NCBI RefSeq assembly: GCF_001997295.1 | Contig: NZ_CP019605.1 | Span: 806,001 to 870,000, forward strand | Origin: Tessaracoccus flavus | GTDB taxonomy: Bacteria > Actinomycetota > Actinomycetes > Propionibacteriales > Propionibacteriaceae | Direction: 5' to 3' | DNA: 64,000 bases | Shown: positions 55,978 through 64,000 of the stretch, piece after piece | How positions within the stretch are numbered: position 1 is the first letter of the stretch | How the letters are laid out: each line of letters starts with the position of its first letter | Notes under the pieces: generated by a model | Database searches by the model: none | Seen by the model: only the letters and a program-made list of their open reading frames with translations | Told to the model about the DNA's origin: nothing | Translations under genes and position numbers: made by a program

Positions 55978-57317
55978 GGAGCCTCGTCAGGAAGCGTCCG
56001 CTCTTGGCTATGACCCTTCCCGCCATGTTGATGTTGATCATCGGCATGCTTGCTGGCCAGTTGGTGCGGTCGCCGGACCAAGTTGCTGCGGACGCTGCGC
56101 CCCCGGCTCCAGCCACTCTCACCTCGAGAGTCGCTCTAGGTAAGATTCAGCGTACCGAATCTGCTGATGCTCGGTTGGAGCAGACGCAGATCGCCCTCGT
56201 GTCTCCTGCTATACCGACTAGTGCTGCCCGGCCTATCGTGTCAGCGCTTTGGGTTGACGTTGGCGACGAGGTGACGCAGGGCGATGCACTGCTTGATGTG
56301 GGCGGACGTCCCACTTTCCTGATGCCTGGGCGGGTCGCTGCCTATCGAGCCCTAGGGCCCGGTATGAACGGGCCCGACGTGACCCAGCTGCAAGTCGGCC
56401 TCCGAAGTCTCGGTTACAGCGTGGAGGAGGGTGAAACCACGTTTGGGGCGTCAACCAAGTCTGCCGTCACACGCTTCTATGAAGATCGCGGCTACTCGGT
56501 CGTCGAAGTCGGAGGTGAGGAGTTGAAGGCTGCGGAAGATGCTTTCACTGCAGCTGACCGTGCGGCCGCAACTGCCGAAACTGCGCTGAGGCGGGCTAAG
56601 CGCGACTACGACCATGCCGTGGAGGCAGCGGAAGCACTCGGACCAGCGGAGCGGCCAACGCTCGACGGTGTCGATGACGCGACCAGCGCTGTCGAATTTG
56701 CGCACGAGGATCTGGAGGCCGCTCGAGAGGCCGTCAACACCGCTCGAGCGGCTGCCGGCCCTCAGATTCCTCTGGGTGAAGTGGCCTTTCTTGTTTTCCT
56801 ACCAGTGACAGTGGACAAGATTTCCGTTGTGGTTGGTCGTGAGGTTGGTGAGGGGACGGTCCAATTGGCTGCTGGACCTCTGTCCGCGATCGCTACCTTC
56901 CCCCGCCCCGTCGGAGACGCGGTTTCGATAGATAACCATGCCACACTCATCGCGCCGGACGGCGAACGATGGGAGGGAGTCGTGAGCAACGTCAAGTTGG
57001 TGTCGGAGACCGAAAGCGAAAGCGATGACCGCGTTGAGGTGACGGTTTCCCTCAACGTACCGATCGAGATTCCTAGTGGCTCGACCATGAGGGTGAATGT
57101 CGCGACTTTCACCTCTCCTTTCGATCAATTAATGGTTCCCGAGGCAGCCCTCGTGACGAGCGCGGACGGTGAGACCCGCGTTCGCGTCGAGAAGGGCCAA
57201 GAGGTCCGCGATGTTGTTGTCACGGTCGGGGAGTCGGGCGACGGCATGGTCGCAGTGACTCCGGTCACCGAGGGAACGCTTGCCGAGGGCGACTTGGTGG
57301 TGATCGGGGTCGGATGA
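55974..57317 (+). CDS. HlyD-like adaptor with peptidoglycan-binding domain
   Basis: 447 residues from TTG 55974 (overlap with the lipoprotein stop). One N-terminal helix (LAMTLPAMLMLIIGMLAGQL), then part of a biotinyl-lipoyl-like half-motif (ALWVDVGDEVTQGDALLDVGG), a PG_binding_1 domain (GPGMNGPDVTQLQVGLRSLG to AVTRFYEDRGY), a coiled-coil hairpin (about 180-255) and the second lipoyl/beta-barrel half. Adaptors of this build link an inner-membrane exporter to the Gram-positive wall. Next gene overlaps by ATGA. Confidence 0.85.
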   Translation: MRSLVRKRPLLAMTLPAMLMLIIGMLAGQLVRSPDQVAADAAPPAPATLTSRVALGKIQRTESADARLEQTQIALVSPAIPTSAARPIVSALWVDVGDEVTQGDALLDVGGRPTFLMPGRVAAYRALGPGMNGPDVTQLQVGLRSLGYSVEEGETTFGASTKSAVTRFYEDRGYSVVEVGGEELKAAEDAFTAADRAAATAETALRRAKRDYDHAVEAAEALGPAERPTLDGVDDATSAVEFAHEDLEAAREAVNTARAAAGPQIPLGEVAFLVFLPVTVDKISVVVGREVGEGTVQLAAGPLSAIATFPRPVGDAVSIDNHATLIAPDGERWEGVVSNVKLVSETESESDDRVEVTVSLNVPIEIPSGSTMRVNVATFTSPFDQLMVPEAALVTSADGETRVRVEKGQEVRDVVVTVGESGDGMVAVTPVTEGTLAEGDLVVIGVG

Positions 57318-57982
57318 ACGTCCTCGAGTTTCGCTGCGTCGCCAAGGTCTTCGCAGGGCCGCCTCAAGTGCAGGCGCTCCAGCCGTGCTCGTTCGCGATC
57401 TCGTCGGGGGAACTTGTTACTATCACTGGGCCCTCCGGCTCGGGGAAGTCGACACTTCTCAACCTGGCAGGGCTCCTGGATTGCCCAAGTCAGGGCCATG
57501 TGTTAGTGAATGGCATCGACACGAGTGAGTTGCGCGAGCAGGAACGAACAGCCATCCGTGGGCAAACTATCGGTTTCGTGTTCCAAGCCTTCCACCTTAT
57601 GGCTCGACGAACTGTCCTGGAGAACGTCAGTCTTGCCGGGCTTTACCGTCACCAGGACGCCGCAACAAGGATGCGTGGTGCCAGTGCGGCGATCAAACTC
57701 GTCGGCCTCGCCGATCGCTCTGAATCACACGCTGGAGTTCTCTCGGGGGGCGAGAGGCAGCGCGTGGCGATAGCGCGTGCGATGGCGGTTCAGCCGACGG
57801 TCCTGCTGTGCGACGAACCCACGGGCAACTTGGATTCTGTTAACTCAGCACTCATCGTCGATCTACTCCTCAAGCTCAGTCGATCTGGGACGACGGTAAT
57901 CTTGATCACGCATAACGCTGCCATTGCTGAAATTGGCACCCGGCGGATGACTCTGCTCGATGGCGTGGTCCACGATGGTTGA
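57314..57982 (+). CDS. ABC transporter ATPase, MacB/LolD type
   Basis: 222 residues. Walker A GPSGSGKST, Q-loop FVFQAFHL, signature LSGGERQRVAIARAMA, Walker B VLLCDEPTGNLD, switch His in ILITHN. Standard length for the MacB/LolD group. Works with the permease that begins eight bases before its stop. Confidence 0.95.
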   Translation: MNVLEFRCVAKVFAGPPQVQALQPCSFAISSGELVTITGPSGSGKSTLLNLAGLLDCPSQGHVLVNGIDTSELREQERTAIRGQTIGFVFQAFHLMARRTVLENVSLAGLYRHQDAATRMRGASAAIKLVGLADRSESHAGVLSGGERQRVAIARAMAVQPTVLLCDEPTGNLDSVNSALIVDLLLKLSRSGTTVILITHNAAIAEIGTRRMTLLDGVVHDG

Positions 57983-59177
57983 GATTCAGCGCAGTCGCGT
58001 CCAAACGACTGCGCTCCTCAACGAAGCGATTGCAGGAATCACACAGCGTCCTGGACGCGCGGTGCTCACGGCGCTAGGAACCGTCATCGGTATCGCGGTC
58101 CTCATCGCCATCCTTGGGCTCACCAGCTCTGCGAGCGTGCAAGTCTCCAAGGCCTTCAGCCTCGTCGAGGCGACGGAAGTGAGGGTCACCCAGGAAGTCA
58201 CCTCAATCGGGAGCCGAATAGATGCGCTCGCCTTTCCCTTGAACGCGGGAGACCGGGCTAAGGCCATCACCGGCGTGCGGAACGCTGGTTTACGGTGGCA
58301 TCTTCAACAGTCAGTCAGCAACCCACCCAGCACCAGAACAATCGAGCTACCCTTTGCAGCCAGCGCCGGCTTCTTGGAAACGGCCGGAGCCACCTACTCG
58401 CAGGGCCGTGGCTTCGATACGGGACATGAGGAGCGGACGGCACGGGTCGCCGTGATGGGTATTGGCGCTGCCAACGACCTCGGCATCTCCGACATCAGCC
58501 GTTCGCCCGCTGTGATCATCGGTGGTGCCTGGTTCACCGTTATCGGCATCATCGACGACACCCAACGCCTGCCTGAGTTACTCTCCGCCGTCGTGGTGCC
58601 GATGACGACGGCCCACGTTTTGTGGCACGATCCGATGCCTGAAATGCAGGTGGACCTCGTCGTCGACGTCGAGCCGGGAGCAGGTCCTATCGTCGGTCAG
58701 CAGTTGCCCCTTGCAATGTCTGCGACTCACCCGAACCGTTTCAGCGTCACTCTGCCACCGGATCCCACCAGTCTCCGGGAGACGGTCGACGCTCAACTTA
58801 GCGGACTCTTCCTTGTCCTGGCCGTGGTATGCCTGGTGGTCGGTATGGTCGGCATCGCGAACACCACGGTCGTCGCTGTCATGGAGCGCACGGGTGAAAT
58901 CGGGCTACGGCGGGCGATGGGAGCGCTTCCTCGGCACATCGCGGCGCAGTTCCTCGTTGAGGCGTCCGTGCTGGGGGCTCTTGGCGGCCTGACCGGCACA
59001 TCGATAGGCGTCGTCACGGTGGTGATCGCATGTTCCGTCCTCGGGTGGACAGCCGTCATTTCGCCTCTGTTAGTCATCCTCGGTCCGCTGGTCGGGCTGG
59101 TGGCAGGTGCGGTGGCTGGAATCTACCCGTCGCTTCGGGCGGCCAGCCTAGAACCGGTGGACGCTCTTCGATCCTGA
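57975..59177 (+). CDS. MacB/FtsX-type ABC permease
   Basis: 400 residues. Helix 1 (AVLTALGTVIGIAVLIAILG), a large extracytoplasmic MacB core domain (about 60-270), then three helices with MERTGEIGLRRAMGALPRHI, the family coupling motif. MacB proteins act as mechanotransmitters for peptide or antibiotic export rather than moving substrate through the membrane. ATG 57975 preferred to 57960. A 26-bp piece of this gene (58168-58193) recurs exactly at 59733-59758. Confidence 0.92.
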   Translation: MVEIQRSRVQTTALLNEAIAGITQRPGRAVLTALGTVIGIAVLIAILGLTSSASVQVSKAFSLVEATEVRVTQEVTSIGSRIDALAFPLNAGDRAKAITGVRNAGLRWHLQQSVSNPPSTRTIELPFAASAGFLETAGATYSQGRGFDTGHEERTARVAVMGIGAANDLGISDISRSPAVIIGGAWFTVIGIIDDTQRLPELLSAVVVPMTTAHVLWHDPMPEMQVDLVVDVEPGAGPIVGQQLPLAMSATHPNRFSVTLPPDPTSLRETVDAQLSGLFLVLAVVCLVVGMVGIANTTVVAVMERTGEIGLRRAMGALPRHIAAQFLVEASVLGALGGLTGTSIGVVTVVIACSVLGWTAVISPLLVILGPLVGLVAGAVAGIYPSLRAASLEPVDALRS

Positions 59178-59314
59178 CACCGGTGTGGAGGAGGTCGCAG
59201 CCAAGGTCGCGCATCTGGCCGAGGGAGACAAGGGCGGGCAGAAGCACACTGCCGCGAGGAGGTCCCTCAGCAGTCCGACGTGACCACCCTGTATTGCGAG
59301 ACCGATGAGGCGCC

Positions 59315-59735
59315 TTGAGATACCAGGATGTGATCGACGCCTACCAAGCCCCCGACCCGGTCGAGGGAAAGAAGATCATGACCCGGCTGGTCACCAGCCT
59401 CCAAAGCGGGGTTCCTGCCGGCCTCGACGAGCTCCGCTCGCTCGGGCAGACCATGAAACGGCGCCGCGATGACATCCTCGCATTCTTCGACCACCCCGGC
59501 ACCTCGAACGGTCCCACCGAAGCGATCAATGGCTTACTCGAGCATCTGCGAGGCACAGCCCGAGGGTTCCGCAGCATCGTCAACTACGTCGCCAGATGCC
59601 TACTCGACGCTGGCGGGTTCAGACCCCTGATCCACTCACTCTGTGAAGAGCCGGTTATGCAACCAGAAGGGCGGGGCCGGAGAATCGACGACCGCGAGCG
59701 TGTGCCCCCAGAGACGGGCAGTGGAACTGGATAGG
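59315..59735 (+). mobile_element. ISL3 transposase C-terminal fragment and right end
   Basis: About 110 codons remain: DVIDAYQAPDPVEGKKIMTR, GTSNGPTEAINGLLEHLRG, VARCLLDAGGFRP. This is the end of the ISL3 DDE domain (final catalytic Glu in PTEAING). The N-terminal three quarters are missing. The terminal GGTTATGCAACCAGAAGG sequence (59651-59715) follows. Confidence 0.87.
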
Positions 59736-59758
59736 CGACGGAAGTGAGGGTCACCCAG
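59733..59758. repeat. 26-bp exact copy of part of the MacB permease gene
   Basis: Identical at all 26 positions to 58168-58193, in the same orientation. The flanks on both sides differ. It lies between the ISL3 right end and an IS1634 fragment, so it looks like a scar of a lost second permease copy. Confidence 0.9.
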
Positions 59759-59884
59759 TGACCCTGATCGATTTCGAAATACAGCGTGGACACGTCGTAG
59801 AGGACCAACGTCGCTGGCCCCAGATTCACATGCGCCGTACACGCCGCCGCAAGCCGGCGCCGACAACGGCAACCCGCTTGGTAC
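59758..59884 (-). mobile_element. IS1634-family transposase fragment
   Basis: The minus strand reads CTAHVNLGPATLVLYDVSTL then YFEIDQGHW, matching the first DDE Asp block of IS1634/IS4-type transposases (LVLYDVTTLYFE). Nothing else of the gene is present. Confidence 0.7.
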
Positions 59885-59975
59885 ACTCCTGTTATCGGAA
59901 ACTGAGGAAGCTGTCCATCAAGGGGGACCCTGCACCGCTTCGCAATCCTACGACGATCCTACATAAGAGCAGCTT

Positions 59976-60502
59976 GTGGGACTTCTCGCCTTGGCGTTCG
60001 CACTCGGGACGGTTCAGCCTGCTAATGCCGCGATCTACAGCGGCACTGGGATGCCCTCGGCAACTCAAACCTATTATCGACCGCTCTACAGTCCAAGCTG
60101 GAATGTGCTGCTCCAGTACTCGGACGACGCTTGGGAGCAAGTCCCCGAGGTGAATTTCACCCGCGTCCCGATTATAGGCGAACACCCAACGCGATGTATG
60201 TCGGCTCTTACACGGAGTCTTGGTGCGGCGCCTACTATCGGTACACCTCAACCTTCAAGATCAGCATCAACTCTAGAACGATTAATGACGCGTACCGGCG
60301 CGATTGCAGCAACTGCTGGCACAACTTCGTACGGTCCGTGACAGTCCACGAACTCGGACACGTCCTCGATCTCATTGATAATCCCGTCGCTCCAGGGAAG
60401 CCGCCGGGATACTACCTCTCCATCATGGCTTACAACCGTGACAGGAACGCCGTCATCACTCCCTACTATTTCGATCAAATGAACGTCTCCTCTCGTTATT
60501 AG
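59976..60502 (+). pseudogene. Secreted zincin metalloprotease with a -1 frame break
   Basis: GTG 59976 opens a signal peptide (GLLALAFALGTVQPANA) and the N-terminal half (SPSWNVLLQYSDDAWEQV). Near 60175 the coding moves to the -1 frame, which carries AMYVGSYTESWCGAYYRYTS, the zinc site VHELGHVLDLID and the Met-turn SIMAYNRDRN. The site has the form HExxHxxxxxD, as in snapalysin-like proteases. With one base restored it would be about 175 residues, normal for this small actinobacterial family. Mutation or sequence error cannot be told apart. Confidence 0.75.
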
Positions 60503-60509
60503 GAAAATC

Positions 60510-61145
60510 ATGAGGTATCTTCGACCAGTCGCAGCAGCCATTCTGGCGCTATTCGTCGCGTCCTGCGCCACTGTTCGTGAGACGCCAGGCGACCCGTCCG
60601 TAGCGCCCTCGCCCACAGAGACCCTCACCATCCTCGTCGACCTTCCGCACTACGAGTCCGTGGAGGACTTGGCATCAGCGGCCGATGCCATCGTGAAAGC
60701 AAGGGTCATTAGTTCGCGCAGCGACCTCGACCTTCCCGACTACACGTCAGACGATCCACGCGTGAACCCCTACATCGGTGCCTCCGAGGCTCCCTCACCC
60801 GAGGAGATCAAGGCCATGGGCATCCCGATCACGGTATACACAGTTGAAATTACCGAGAGTCTCGCCGGAAAGTTGTCTGAGCGCTCCACCATCGAAGTTG
60901 TCGAAATGGGTGGGCTTGTGGACGGAGTCGACCACCGCGTCGCGAACCTTCAGCCGCTGGCAACGTCAAAGCCCGATCTGCTCTTCCTGGAAGAAGTGCG
61001 GGACGGACGCTATGCCACCGTGGGCATGGCCCAAGGACGATTCACCGCACTCAGTGACGGCAGCTACGTCAGCCTGAGCGACACCCCACTGAAGATCGGC
61101 ACCAGCGCAGACCTGCAACGCCTGGAGCAGGTCGTCGACGGCTAG
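60510..61145 (+). CDS. Putative lipoprotein
   Basis: 211 residues. Lipobox FVASC after a short hydrophobic start. The mature part contains ESVEDLASAADAIVKARVIS and an ITVYTVEITESLAGKLSERS block, a beta-rich pattern common in extracellular proteins of unknown function. It begins 7 bp after the zincin, so the two may be co-transcribed. Confidence 0.7.
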   Translation: MRYLRPVAAAILALFVASCATVRETPGDPSVAPSPTETLTILVDLPHYESVEDLASAADAIVKARVISSRSDLDLPDYTSDDPRVNPYIGASEAPSPEEIKAMGIPITVYTVEITESLAGKLSERSTIEVVEMGGLVDGVDHRVANLQPLATSKPDLLFLEEVRDGRYATVGMAQGRFTALSDGSYVSLSDTPLKIGTSADLQRLEQVVDG

Positions 61146-61214
61146 CTGACCCGCCACATAGCCCGAAGTGTCCTCGAAACCGGAGGATTCAGACCCCGAC
61201 TGCTAACCTCGATT
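61146..61214 (+). mobile_element. ISL3 transposase tail (third ISL3 remnant)
   Basis: In the plus frame it reads LTRHIARSVLETGGFRPRLL, which matches the very end of ISL3 transposases (compare VARCLLDAGGFRP at 59.6 kb). Sequence differs enough to come from another ISL3 element. It runs in frame into the following membrane ORF. Confidence 0.75.
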
Positions 61215-61664
61215 GTGAAGACTAAAGGTCTACGGCGAAGGATTCTGAGAATGAGGGAGCGGATGAGAGTTGGCCTGACAGCGGGCATAGCGTTATTGCT
61301 ATCGGTGGTGATCTGGGTGAGTGGAGGAGGTCCCTCAGAAGTTACCGTCCCCTCATGGCTCTGGACGTTCACCAGTTGGGTATCTACAGCGCTGCTGATC
61401 TTCGGTTCCTGTTTAATAGCGCTCCTGATTTCCGGGAACTTCTCGTGGTCGAAAGGTTCTCCTCCGAAACTGCTGAGAAATACCGCGATCGCACTCCTGG
61501 CAGTTGGCGTAGCCATCACCGCCATCACCGCCGCGGCAGCTGGGCTTATCAGTTCAGTACCTTTTGCCGCGGTACTTGCCAGCCTGTCTCTGTTCCTCCA
61601 AGTCACAGGGGCGACGATGTTAGCCATGAGTATGCGAACCAGTCGGCACTCAAACGAGTGCTGA
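61215..61664 (+). CDS. Small four-helix membrane protein of unknown function
   Basis: 149 residues. Helices: GLTAGIALLLSVVIWVSG, VSTALLIFGSCLIALLI, NTAIALLAVGVAITAITAA and SSVPFAAVLASLSLFLQ. GTG 61215 is the first start after the ISL3 tail, which is open in the same frame. The Arg-rich N-terminus suggests a cytosolic start. No family recognised; possibly a shortened gene. Confidence 0.5.
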   Translation: MKTKGLRRRILRMRERMRVGLTAGIALLLSVVIWVSGGGPSEVTVPSWLWTFTSWVSTALLIFGSCLIALLISGNFSWSKGSPPKLLRNTAIALLAVGVAITAITAAAAGLISSVPFAAVLASLSLFLQVTGATMLAMSMRTSRHSNEC

Positions 61665-61669
61665 ACGTC

Positions 61670-61924
61670 TGCTCCGAGGACCGCATTCACCAAGAGCGCG
61701 AGCCTCGGCGCACGGGCAAGCCGATCGCCATGGTGATCCAGCGCCATTGGGATGGTCCTGCTGTTGAGATGTCTACCTACGTAACCACCGGGGGCGACTC
61801 TGGCTCACCGTGGGGTGTTGCGACTGCGACGACGATGACTGCTTTTGGTCAGCACTTCGGCATGATTTGCCGCGGCCAGAACGCATGGATCGACGAAGCT
61901 GGCGTCTGCCGCGACGGCAGTTGA
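61670..61924 (+). pseudogene. Fragment of a chymotrypsin-like serine protease
   Basis: The frame contains MSTYVTTGGDSGSPWGVATA, with the GDSGS site of S1 proteases, and GQHFGM where family members often have a His-Ser/Gly pair. The catalytic His and Asp parts are absent. The fragment ends against the IS110 remnant, which probably truncated it. Confidence 0.5.
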
Positions 61925-62693
61925 ACCGGTTGTCGGCGTGTCTGCGGCAGTACTACCCGGCGGCGTTACCGCTGCTCGACGACAAGTTCGACCGGCGTGA
62001 CGTGTGGGCGGTGCTGGCCAAGGCACCCGACCCGGGATCGGGCCGTAAGTTGACCCATGCGCAGACGGTCACCACGTTGAAACGGGCCGGCCGGAAACGC
62101 TATCTCGATCACACCGCCGCCAAGATCCTTGACGTGCTCCACAGTGATCAGCTTGCGGCCCCGCCACAGCAGTCCCGGGCGCTGGCGGTGCGCACCGTGA
62201 CGCTGATCAGGATCCTGCAGGCCACCCGTGCTGAGATCGAGTCGGTCGAGGCCGAGATGGCAGCGGCTTTTGAGCAGCACCCGGACGCCGAGATCTACCT
62301 CTCGCTACCAGGCAAGGGGCACGTGATCGGCGCCCGGGTGCTTGGCGAGTTCGGGGACGACCCCGACCGCTACGAGGATGTCAAAGCGCGTCGTAACTAC
62401 GCCGGTACCTCACCCCTGACGATAGCCTCTGGGCGACAACGGATCGTCAAAGCCCGCCATGTGCGTCCCCGCGATTGGCCGACGCCATGGACCGGTGGGC
62501 CTTCAGTAGCCTGTCGCGCAGCCCTGGGGCGCTGGACTATTACCACGCGAAGACAGCTGCCGGTTACAAGCATCATGAAGCCCTCCGGGCCCTCGCCAAC
62601 CGACTCACGGGCATCCTCCACGGCTGCCTCAAAACACGCACCCTCTACGACGAGAACACCGCCTGGCAACACCGATACCAGCCTGCCGCTTGA
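61864..62693 (+). mobile_element. IS110-family transposase remnant with a -1 frame break
   Basis: The C-terminal transposase_20 domain is present: LSLPGKGHVIGARVLGEFGD, RYEDVKARRNYAGTSPLTIA and RQRIVKARHVR; then, in the -1 frame from about 62470, LADAMDRWAFSSLSRSPGAL and YYHAKTAAGYKHHEALRALA. The N-terminal DEDD/RuvC-like domain is missing, so it is not mobile by itself. Confidence 0.85.
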
Positions 62694-62737
62694 CACCTTA
62701 GACACCTGGGGTATCTGAGCCGCCGTGTCTGAAGGCC

Positions 62738-62912
62738 GCTCCCTGAGCCGCCGCGTGAGCGCTTGCGCGAACCGGCGTGTCGAAGGGTAACGAACCCTCG
62801 CCCGCACGCCGCCCCGAGTCGGGGTCAAGGGCGGCGACCGAGGTCGCGGCCGTTACCCTTCGAGACGGCCGCCCGGCCTCGCAAGCTCGGCGTGGCGACC
62901 TCCTCAGGGAGC
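62738..62912. repeat. Inverted-repeat element with two nested stems
   Basis: GCTCCCTGAG (62738-62747) pairs with CTCAGGGAGC (62903-62912), and GTGTCGAAGGGTAAC (62777-62791) with GTTACCCTTCGAGAC (62852-62866; 14 of 15). Words such as GCTCCCTGAGCC and TCGAAGGG recur in intergenic repeats of high-GC actinobacteria. A 20-bp word, TGGCGACCTCCTCAGGGAGC, is repeated at 62893 and 62925, the second copy running into the end of the ugd gene. Confidence 0.75.
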
Positions 62913-62935
62913 GATGACTCGGCATGGCGACCTCC

Positions 62936-64000
62936 TCAGGGAGCAGCGGGGCGGCCGAGGCCGGTGTAGGTCCAGCCTGCCTCGCGCCAATGGGCGGGGT
63001 CGATCGCGTTGCGGCCGTCGATGAGCACCGGGCGCGCCACAAGGGTCCGCACCGAGGCCGGATCCAGGTCCACGTACTCGCGCCACTCGGTCAGCAGGAC
63101 GACGAGGTCCGCGCCCTCGAGCGCGACCTGGGTGTCGGGCTCCAGCGGCAGCCCGGGCGCGACGCGACGCACGGTCGGCAGCGCCTCCGGGTCGGTCACC
63201 GTGACCGCGGCGCCCATGTCGGCCAGGCGGCGCGCCACGTCCAGGGCGGGCGAGTCACGCACGTCGTCGCTGTTGGGCTTGAACGCGGCACCGAGCACGG
63301 TGATCCGGCGGCCGGTGACGTCGCCGTCGAGCGCCTTGGTGGCCAGGTCGACGACCCGGTCGCGACGACGCAGGTTGATCGCGTCCACCTCGTTGAGGAA
63401 CGCCACAGCGTCCGCGACACCGAGCTCCTCCGCGCGCGCCATGAACGCGCGAATGTCCTTCGGCAGGCAGCCACCGCCGAAGCCGACGCCAGCGCGCAGG
63501 AACTTCTTGCCGATCCGGTCGTCGTGGCCGATGGCCTCCGCGAGGTCCGCGACGTCGCCGCCGGTCGCCTCACACAGCTCGGCCATCGCGTTGATGAACG
63601 AGATCTTGGTGGCCAGGAAGGAGTTGGCCGCCACCTTGACGAGTTCGGCGGTCGGGTAGGTCGTGACGATCTGCGGGATGCCCGACGCCAGCAGGCTCGC
63701 GTACACCTCGTCGAGGGCCGCGCGGCCGCGCTGCGCGTGCTCGGGATCGTTGGAGACGCCGTAGACGATGCGGTCCGGGCTGAGCGTGTCCTGCACCGCG
63801 AACCCCTCGCGGAGGAACTCGGGGTTCCAGACGAGCGTGATGCCGCGCGCCTCGAGGATCTCGGCCAGCGCCTCCGCGGTGCCGACGGGGACCGTCGACT
63901 TGCCGACCACCACCGGGTGCGACCCCTCCGGGATCGCCTCCAGGAGCAGCGCGACGGCCGACGTCACGTAAGTGAGATCCGCGGCGCCGGTGTCGTCCTT
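62936..64000 (-). CDS. UDP-glucose/GDP-mannose dehydrogenase family protein (5' part outside)
   Basis: The last 355 codons of a Ugd-type enzyme, which oxidises UDP-glucose to UDP-glucuronate with NAD+. Present: VGKSTVPVGTAEAL, NPEFLREGFAVQD, KVAANSFLATKISFINAMAE, the catalytic Cys in GVGFGGGCLPKD and FKPNSDDVRDSPALDVARRL. The N-terminal NAD-binding domain lies beyond the window edge; the frame is open to base 64000 with LTYVTSAV at the break. The product would feed exopolysaccharide synthesis, possibly also by the GT2 gene at 11405, which is only a suggestion. Confidence 0.93.
   Translation of the reverse strand, partial: KDDTGAADLTYVTSAVALLLEAIPEGSHPVVVGKSTVPVGTAEALAEILEARGITLVWNPEFLREGFAVQDTLSPDRIVYGVSNDPEHAQRGRAALDEVYASLLASGIPQIVTTYPTAELVKVAANSFLATKISFINAMAELCEATGGDVADLAEAIGHDDRIGKKFLRAGVGFGGGCLPKDIRAFMARAEELGVADAVAFLNEVDAINLRRRDRVVDLATKALDGDVTGRRITVLGAAFKPNSDDVRDSPALDVARRLADMGAAVTVTDPEALPTVRRVAPGLPLEPDTQVALEGADLVVLLTEWREYVDLDPASVRTLVARPVLIDGRNAIDPAHWREAGWTYTGLGRPAAP

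Noticed and set aside
1..64000. tRNA or rRNA genes
   Set aside because: I saw no T-loop-like GGTTCRANTCC with a matching acceptor stem and no rRNA-like stretch; a covariance search would be needed to exclude them fully.

Overview
High-GC actinobacterial chromosome, most likely a member of the Propionibacteriaceae (Tessaracoccus-like). The taxon is inferred from GC-rich coding, many GTG/TTG starts, leaderless promoters and gene order, not from any database search. The backbone keeps an order I know from Mycobacterium tuberculosis, roughly Rv2205c down to Rv2172c: glycerate kinase, HesB/ErpA, ctaC, qcrCAB, ctaE, trpD, exonuclease/GIY-YIG fusion, NlpC/P60, plsC, aroG, pknL, polyprenyl synthase, metF.

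Region by region. 1-4.4 kb holds glycerate kinase, an Fe-S carrier and ctaC-ctaD-ctaF. 4.5-7.0 kb is an IS21-family element whose istA carries a -1 frame break. 7.3-9.0 kb holds a glycosyltransferase-like gene and a Tat-exported Thr/Pro-repeat protein. 9.9-15.8 kb holds an ABC exporter, a cellulose-synthase-like GT2 gene, pirin and guaB1; relics of the ABC ATPase and of guaB1 flank the GT2 gene and record a tandem duplication. 17.6-22 kb is qcrB-qcrA-qcrC-ctaE, read on the minus strand. With ctaCDF and the divergent ctaG-like gene this makes up the cytochrome bc1-aa3 supercomplex. 22-32.7 kb holds a pseudo-receiver, trpD, a prepilin peptidase, a YcaQ-type glycosylase, a sunset-domain protein, a MauE-like redox protein, a cyclophilin, the exonuclease/GIY-YIG protein and an NlpC/P60 hydrolase. 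32.9-47.4 kb holds lipid, aromatic amino acid, signalling and isoprenoid genes. 47.4-54.5 kb holds a secreted dimethylformamidase-like protein, a HelD-like helicase, a DsbA/CcdA thiol pair and an FAD-type oxidoreductase.

54.5-62.9 kb is accessory DNA. It contains a tripartite MacB-type exporter operon with a lipoprotein and a small beta/gamma-crystallin-like protein, a frameshifted secreted zinc protease, lipoproteins, and broken pieces of ISL3, IS1634 and IS110 elements. A UDP-glucose dehydrogenase-type gene runs off the right edge.

The least expected structure is non-coding. Two intergenic elements (17.27-17.55 kb and 32.71-32.90 kb) share a palindromic core flanked on both sides by oppositely oriented 8-9 bp repeats at a strict 20-bp pitch, placed with exact dyad symmetry. 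I do not recognise this as a described repeat class.
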